From positions 1-10,493 of the forward strand of contig QKDG01000066.1 of the NCBI GenBank assembly GCA_003246805.1: 10,493 bases of DNA. Direction: 5' to 3'. The notes under the pieces were generated by a model that had not been told where the DNA came from, ran no database searches, and worked only from the letters and a program-made list of their open reading frames with translations. Shown here piece by piece: positions 5,920-10,493 of this stretch. Origin of the DNA: Clostridia bacterium. GTDB lineage: Bacteria > Bacillota > Clostridia > Oscillospirales > Ruminococcaceae. The position numbers and the translations under genes were made by a program. Numbering within the stretch: position 1 is the stretch's first letter; each line of letters starts with the position of its first letter.

Positions 5920-8541
5920 TTATTTAGTTAATGCTAAAATGCTTTCTTCAATTTTTAACATTTTTTCATTCGCTTTATCAAGCTTCTGATTTTCAGCATC
6001 TATCAGTTTCTGTGGTGCTTTTGATAAAAAGCCTTCATTATTAAGCTTTGATGATAAAAAGTCAATATCCTTTTGAACAACTGCCTTTTCTTTATTCAGC
6101 CTTGCTATCTCTTTCTCTGTATCTACCAAATCATTTAAGGGAATAAAAATTCGTGCGCTATCGGTTACGACTGTAACACAATCTTCAATCTCAAATTTCT
6201 CACAGCACTCAACACTGCTTGCAAAAGCAAGCCTTTCAAAGAACATTTTGCCTGAATCAAATAACTCAATTTCATTAGTTTCAACAAATAGCTTTGCTTT
6301 TACACTCGGAACAACATTCATTTCAGCACGACGGTTCCTGATAGCTTTAATTGCAGAAATTATCTTTTCAAAATCAGCTTCTTCTTGTTTGAAATTCAAT
6401 TTTTCGTCATAAACAGGAAAGCTTTCTATCATTAATGGCTTTTCAAAATTTGATAATGCCTGCCATATTTCTTCGGTAATAAAAGGCATGAAAGGATGTA
6501 ATAGCTTAATCATACCCTGCATTACCCATACCAAAACCGACTGAGCAGACTTAGCGGTTTCTCCCCCTGCCAATATACGTGGCTTTGTCAGTTCAATATA
6601 CCAGTCACAGTAAACATCCCAAATAAAATCATATACCTTTTGTGCGGCAACACCAAGCTCAAAGCTTTCAAGATTATCATTAACTTCCTTTGCAAGAGTG
6701 TTGAATTTAGAAATAACCCATTTATCCTCTATATTGAGAATGTCAGGCAGCCCTTTAAGCTCAAATTCATCTGGTAAGTTCATCATAATAAAGCGTGATG
6801 CATTCCACAGCTTGTTTGCAAAATTTCTTGCCGCCTTTACCTTTTCTTCAATAAAACGCATGTCATTACCTGGTGAATTGCCCGTTGCAAGCATAAATCT
6901 AAGTGCGTCTGCACCGTATTCATCAATAATTTCAAGTGGGTCAATTCCGTTACCTAAGGATTTTGACATTTTTCTGCCTTGTGAATCACGCACAAGACCA
7001 TGAATTAAAACAGTATCAAATGGTACTCTTCCTGTATTTTCAAGCCCTGAGAACATCATTCTTACAACCCAGAAGAATATTATGTCGTAGCCTGTTACCA
7101 GCGTGGAAGTTGGATAAAAATAATCCAGATCCTCAGTTTTTTCAGGCCAGCCGAGTGTTGAAAAAGGCCACAAAGCAGAAGAAAACCATGTATCAAGTGT
7201 ATCCTCATCCTGTCGCATTTTCGCATTACATTCAGGGCAGAACTCAACGTTTTCCTTTGAAACAACCATTTTACCGCATGAATCACAATAATATGCAGGA
7301 ATCTGATGCCCCCACCAAACCTGACGTGAAATACACCAGTCCCTGATATTTTCAAGCCAATGGAAATATATTTTGTCAAAACGTTCAGGAACAAACTTTG
7401 TTTCCCCGTTTTTAACTGCGTCAATAGCAGGCTTTGCAAGAGGTTCCATTTTAACGAACCATTGTGTGGATACCTTTGGCTCAACAGTTGTTGAACAACG
7501 ATAGCAAGTACCTACATTATGTGAATGCTCCTCAACCTTGATTAAAAAGCCTTGTTCATCAAGGTCTGCTACTATTGCTTTTCTTGCATCATATCTGTCC
7601 ATGCCCGCATATTTTTCATAATCATCTATGATTTTTGCATCATCTGTCATTACATTTATAACAGGCAAATTATGACGAAGCCCAACCTCAAAATCGTTAG
7701 GGTCATGCGCTGGTGTGATTTTAACAACACCTGTTCCAAAATCCATTTCTACATAATTATCTGCAACAACAGGAATTTCTCTACCCACAAGCGGTAGCTT
7801 TAATGTTTTGCCAATGAAGCCCTTATATCTTTCATCATCAGGATTAACAGCAACTGCTGTGTCACCCAGCAAGGTTTCTGGCCTTGTTGTTGCAAGCTCT
7901 AAGTATCCACTGCCATCAGTAAATGGATATCTTATATGCCAGAAGTGACCAGCCTGTTCTTCAAAATTAACCTCTGCATCAGAAATAGATGTCCTACATT
8001 TAGGGCACCAGTTGATAATTCTTTCCCCGCGGTAAATCAAGCCTTTGTTATAATAATTAACAAAAACCTCTTTTACAGCTTTGTTACATCCCTCGTCCAT
8101 TGTAAAACGCTCTCTTGACCAGTCGCAGGATGAGCCTAATTTTTTAAGCTGTTCAACAATACGGCCACCATACTTTTCTTTCCAGTCCCATGCCCTTTTC
8201 ATAAAAGCTTCTCTGCCGATTTCTTCTTTTTTAATCCCTTCTTCAGCCATTGCTGCAACAATTTTAGCCTCAGTAGCGATAGCTGCATGGTCTGTTCCCG
8301 GTAGCCACAATGCAGAAAAACCACTCATTCTCTTATATCGGATAAGAATATCCTGTAAGGTTTCGTCAAGTGCATGTCCCATGTGAAGCTGCCCTGTAAT
8401 ATTTGGTGGGGGAATAACAATGGTATATGACGGCTTAGTTTTATCTACAACTGCTTTAAAGCACTCATTATCAAGCCAGTATTTATAAGTTTTATCTTCT
8501 ACCTGTTTTGGTTCGTAAAGCTTTGAAAGCTCTTTTTTCAT
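5920..8541 (-). CDS. valS: Valyl-tRNA synthetase
   Basis: This class I aminoacyl-tRNA synthetase charges tRNA-Val with valine and edits mischarged threonine. The 873 residues are full length. The catalytic HIGH motif is HMGH (53-56) after PPPNITG (44-50). The KMSKS motif is at 524-528 (GRKMSKSLGN). The inserted editing domain shows TTRPET (218-223) and GTGVVKITPAHDPND with Asp280 in the expected place. Cys pairs at 179/182, 346/349, 419/422 and 435/438 probably bind structural zinc. An anticodon-binding domain follows from about 600, and residues of about 805-873 form the Lys/Glu-rich coiled-coil tRNA-binding arm typical of bacterial ValRS. The ATG at 8541 has AAGGAG 8 bases upstream. A strong promoter lies just upstream with a predicted leader of only about 27 bases, so no T-box can be present between promoter and gene. 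folC follows 11 bases downstream, presumably in the same transcript. Confidence 0.98.
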   Translation of the reverse strand: MKKELSKLYEPKQVEDKTYKYWLDNECFKAVVDKTKPSYTIVIPPPNITGQLHMGHALDETLQDILIRYKRMSGFSALWLPGTDHAAIATEAKIVAAMAEEGIKKEEIGREAFMKRAWDWKEKYGGRIVEQLKKLGSSCDWSRERFTMDEGCNKAVKEVFVNYYNKGLIYRGERIINWCPKCRTSISDAEVNFEEQAGHFWHIRYPFTDGSGYLELATTRPETLLGDTAVAVNPDDERYKGFIGKTLKLPLVGREIPVVADNYVEMDFGTGVVKITPAHDPNDFEVGLRHNLPVINVMTDDAKIIDDYEKYAGMDRYDARKAIVADLDEQGFLIKVEEHSHNVGTCYRCSTTVEPKVSTQWFVKMEPLAKPAIDAVKNGETKFVPERFDKIYFHWLENIRDWCISRQVWWGHQIPAYYCDSCGKMVVSKENVEFCPECNAKMRQDEDTLDTWFSSALWPFSTLGWPEKTEDLDYFYPTSTLVTGYDIIFFWVVRMMFSGLENTGRVPFDTVLIHGLVRDSQGRKMSKSLGNGIDPLEIIDEYGADALRFMLATGNSPGNDMRFIEEKVKAARNFANKLWNASRFIMMNLPDEFELKGLPDILNIEDKWVISKFNTLAKEVNDNLESFELGVAAQKVYDFIWDVYCDWYIELTKPRILAGGETAKSAQSVLVWVMQGMIKLLHPFMPFITEEIWQALSNFEKPLMIESFPVYDEKLNFKQEEADFEKIISAIKAIRNRRAEMNVVPSVKAKLFVETNEIELFDSGKMFFERLAFASSVECCEKFEIEDCVTVVTDSARIFIPLNDLVDTEKEIARLNKEKAVVQKDIDFLSSKLNNEGFLSKAPQKLIDAENQKLDKANEKMLKIEESILALTK

Positions 8542-8574
8542 CTATGACACTCCTTAGAATAAATGTATTTATAA

Positions 8575-8603
8575 ATTATCTCATATTTGACTTGCAATGT
8601 CAA
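8575..8603 (-). promoter_or_regulatory. Strong sigma-A-type promoter for valS-folC
   Basis: On the minus strand a perfect -35 TTGACA (8603-8598), a 17-base spacer and GATAAT (8580-8575, 5/6 match) preceded by an extended TGA form a near-consensus promoter. It starts 8 bases beyond the stop codon of the upstream glycosylase gene. Transcription would start near 8568, about 27 bases before the valS ATG. The -35 box is one arm of a short dyad, TTGAC-N7-GTCAA (8587-8603), which could be a repressor site or chance. No terminator hairpin precedes it, so read-through from rqcH and the glycosylase gene is also possible. Confidence 0.78.
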
Positions 8604-8611
8604 TGATTGGG

Positions 8612-9130
8612 CTATTTGCTCAGATTTATGTCAATATAACGCCATGGCTTGTTTTTCCATTCTTCACCTGCATAATCAATTCCTACACGTGTCGCTGTTT
8701 TTATCAAAGGCAGATAGCCATCAGATTCAAGCCATATTTTACTGTTTTCTATGATACTTTCGCCGTTAAAGGATTTATCAACAAAAAGGGATTTTGTAAG
8801 CTTTGCGGGGCCCTCATTATCCTCACAGCACCGAATAAGCACAGCCTGCGGAATGCCTTCTTTTTCTGTTACAATATTCATCAGATAATGTATACCGTAA
8901 CAAATGTATACATATATTGTTCCCGCTGCCATATACATTGTCTGGGTGCGGTTTGTCTTACCCTTGCTTGCGTGACACGCCTTATCATCTTCACCACGGT
9001 AGGCTTCTGTCTGTGTAATTCTCATTTTAATATAAGAATTATCGTCAAGCTTTCTGACAATCAGCTTTCCCACCAAATCGGGGGCGACTTCAAGGCAATC
9101 CCTATTGAAAAAATCTTCATTCAGCTTCAT
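8612..9130 (-). CDS. mpg: 3-methyladenine DNA glycosylase, AAG/MPG family
   Basis: This monofunctional base-excision repair enzyme by family removes alkylated and deaminated purines (3-methyladenine, 7-methylguanine, hypoxanthine) from DNA. The 172 residues match the AAG/MPG fold from end to end: FFNRDCLEVAPDLVGK (7-22), ITQTEAYRGEDDKACHA (38-54) with Glu42 as the catalytic water-activating residue, GKTNRTQTMY, the core YVYICYGIHYLMNIV (73-87), GPAKL (107-111), the substrate-loop motif TRVGIDYA (147-154) and a closing PWRYID. The length is slightly below the roughly 190-200 residues common in bacterial members, but no motif is missing. The ATG at 9130 lies 10 bases after the rqcH stop; its AGAGG ribosome site overlaps that stop, which indicates translational coupling. 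The valS promoter begins immediately after its own stop. The gene is alkylation repair carried in a translation-related operon, with no obvious functional link to its neighbours. Confidence 0.94.
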   Translation of the reverse strand: MKLNEDFFNRDCLEVAPDLVGKLIVRKLDDNSYIKMRITQTEAYRGEDDKACHASKGKTNRTQTMYMAAGTIYVYICYGIHYLMNIVTEKEGIPQAVLIRCCEDNEGPAKLTKSLFVDKSFNGESIIENSKIWLESDGYLPLIKTATRVGIDYAGEEWKNKPWRYIDINLSK

Positions 9131-9140
9131 ATAAAATCCT

Positions 9141-10493
9141 CTACTTAACTTTCAATTTCTCAATAATTTCAGTATCAGGAGTAACAAAAGCGGTTTTGTT
9201 GTTCACAAATATAACCATTCCAGGCTTTGCACCGTTAGGTTTCTTTACATTCTTAACAAGCGTATAGTCAACAGGGACCTGCGCTGAGCTTTTTGCTTTG
9301 CTATGAAATGCTGCAATCACACATGCCTCTTCAATAGTTTTGTCAGTGGGAATTTCACCATTTGTAATTATAATAACGTGTGAGCCTGTTATGTTATGGG
9401 TATGCAGCCAGATGTCCTGCTTTTGTGCTGTTTTTAATGTCAGCTCGTCATTTTGCTTGTTGTTCCTGCCGACAAGAATTGTATACCCATCACTTGAAAT
9501 AAATTTAATTGGCGGTAAAGCCTTTGGTGGTTTTACTTTACTTCTCACTGCCCTTAAATACCCTTGTTCTGAAAGCTCTAATCTAAGCTCAGAAATTTCT
9601 GCCTCAGTTGTTGCACGGGTTAGAGCATCAAAGATACTATCAATATAAACAAGCTCTTCCTCACCTTTTGTTATAAGGTCAGTCAGCTTTTTTTCAGCGA
9701 TGTCTGCTTTTTTATAATCAGAATAATACTTCTGCGCATTTTGCGAAGGGGTTAATCTGCTATTTAATGGGATTTCAATTGTTGTAAAATTTTCGTCATA
9801 AAAATTTTCAAGCGATACAGTATCCATTCCTTTTTCAAGCTTAAAAATATTAGCTGATATTAAATCACCGTTGAGCTTTAAAATATCACGGTTTGAACAT
9901 TCAACAAGCTCCTGCTTTTGAACAGCGATTCTCTTTGAAATTCTCTCAGTTAAATTTATAATAAATCTGAATAAATCCTGTGAGCGCTGCTTCATTCTGA
10001 TTTTCAAATCACGCTCAGAATAATAATAATCAAGCAGTTCACACGCTGAATTTACACGCTTTGTTATCATAAGATTACCGTATTGATTGATTTCGGTAAA
10101 ACAAAAATCCTTGAAAGTACCGTCCTTCTCCATCAGGATAGTATATTTATTGTCATTTTGTAATAGTGCTTTTGAGATTTCTTTAAGATAAAAAACTAAT
10201 CTGTCTTTATGATTTTCCGATAAATCACTTACTGAAATTTCTTTTCCTCTTGCTGTGAAAAAAGCAGCTTCCCTTGCAAAAATCGGGGAAATACCTTCAA
10301 GAATCTTCATTATTGCTTTTGATAGTTCAAGGTTTGGAAGCTTAGTTAATTCAAGCACAAATATTTCACTTGAAAAGCTCAATAAAGAAAGCCTGTTATC
10401 CCTTGGGGGGAGAGCATAGGTTATTCCTGGTAAGACAAGGCGAACACTTGACATATCCTCCCCTACCCTTTTTATACTGTCAATAACCTTTCC
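9141..10493 (-). CDS. rqcH: RqcH, ribosome quality control NFACT protein / fibronectin-binding protein A homologue (5' end outside window)
   Basis: The frame is open to the window edge, and codons before the ATG at 10454 read GKVIDSIKRVGEDMSSVR, which is the middle of an NFACT-N domain. The gene therefore starts beyond 10493. About 450 residues are visible of a family usually near 570, so roughly 110-130 are missing. In Bacillus subtilis, RqcH binds stalled 50S subunits carrying peptidyl-tRNA and recruits tRNA-Ala to add C-terminal Ala tails that mark the chain for degradation. After the rest of NFACT-N come a helix-hairpin segment (RMKQRSQDLFRF), a long coiled coil (about 9560-10010) and the C-terminal NFACT-R domain, recognised by DIWLHTHNITGSHVII (about 9370-9415), HSKAKSSAQVPVDY and NGAKPGMVIF. 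The Asp-Arg pair needed for tRNA binding (97/98 in characterised homologues) lies outside the window and cannot be checked. Older databases name this family fibronectin-binding protein FbpA. It heads the visible rqcH-glycosylase pair. Confidence 0.94.
   Translation of the reverse strand, partial: GKVIDSIKRVGEDMSSVRLVLPGITYALPPRDNRLSLLSFSSEIFVLELTKLPNLELSKAIMKILEGISPIFAREAAFFTARGKEISVSDLSENHKDRLVFYLKEISKALLQNDNKYTILMEKDGTFKDFCFTEINQYGNLMITKRVNSACELLDYYYSERDLKIRMKQRSQDLFRFIINLTERISKRIAVQKQELVECSNRDILKLNGDLISANIFKLEKGMDTVSLENFYDENFTTIEIPLNSRLTPSQNAQKYYSDYKKADIAEKKLTDLITKGEEELVYIDSIFDALTRATTEAEISELRLELSEQGYLRAVRSKVKPPKALPPIKFISSDGYTILVGRNNKQNDELTLKTAQKQDIWLHTHNITGSHVIIITNGEIPTDKTIEEACVIAAFHSKAKSSAQVPVDYTLVKNVKKPNGAKPGMVIFVNNKTAFVTPDTEIIEKLKVK

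Noticed and set aside
7095..7484. Out-of-frame minus-strand reading of 129 codons inside valS
   Set aside because: It overlaps essential ValRS sequence in another frame and has no start signals.
8597..9148. Open frame of 183 codons on the plus strand opposite the glycosylase gene
   Set aside because: The opposite strand encodes a full AAG/MPG protein with all motifs. The plus frame has an implausible Cys/Phe/Ile-rich composition and no family resemblance.

Overview
The window is low-GC bacterial chromosome that looks like Firmicutes of class Clostridia, possibly an Oscillospirales/Ruminococcaceae-type lineage. The basis is A+T-rich, densely packed genes, strong AAGGAG Shine-Dalgarno sites, sigma-A-like promoters with extended -10 boxes, and a Clostridia/Bacilli-like gene set (rlmB, rqcH, the valS-folC pair). 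The species assignment is inference. No mobile element, CRISPR array, rRNA or tRNA gene was seen, and no gene-free stretch exceeds about 180 bases.

Left part, plus strand (1-2997): the 3' part of an rlmB-type 23S rRNA 2'-O-methyltransferase gene is followed after 21 bases by a large gene for an 8-helix membrane protein of 784 residues. I read this protein as a catalytically dead relative of P1B (heavy-metal) P-type ATPases. Its helix layout and the order of its P- and N-domain-like segments match that family. The phosphorylation motif keeps only the Asp, and the TGE, CPC, HP, TGDN and GDGIND signatures are missing. It also carries a long disordered N-terminus with three 36-base tandem repeats. 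This is the most unusual object in the window.

Middle (2998-4630): a perfect 11-bp hairpin separates the convergent genes. A single minus-strand gene then encodes a secreted, membrane-anchored PIG-L/LmbE-type zinc deacetylase with its own promoter.

Right part, all minus strand (4631-10493), in transcription order: rqcH (cut by the window edge; ribosome quality control, Ala tailing), a 3-methyladenine DNA glycosylase gene (10-base gap, SD overlapping the rqcH stop), then valS and folC (11-base gap, SD overlapping the valS stop). A near-consensus promoter lies between the glycosylase gene and valS, so valS-folC can be transcribed separately. Its predicted leader is only about 27 bases, too short for the T-box riboswitch often found before valS in Firmicutes. 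A hairpin follows folC.

The window is mostly housekeeping (rRNA modification, translation, folate, DNA repair, ribosome rescue) with two less ordinary membrane-associated proteins.
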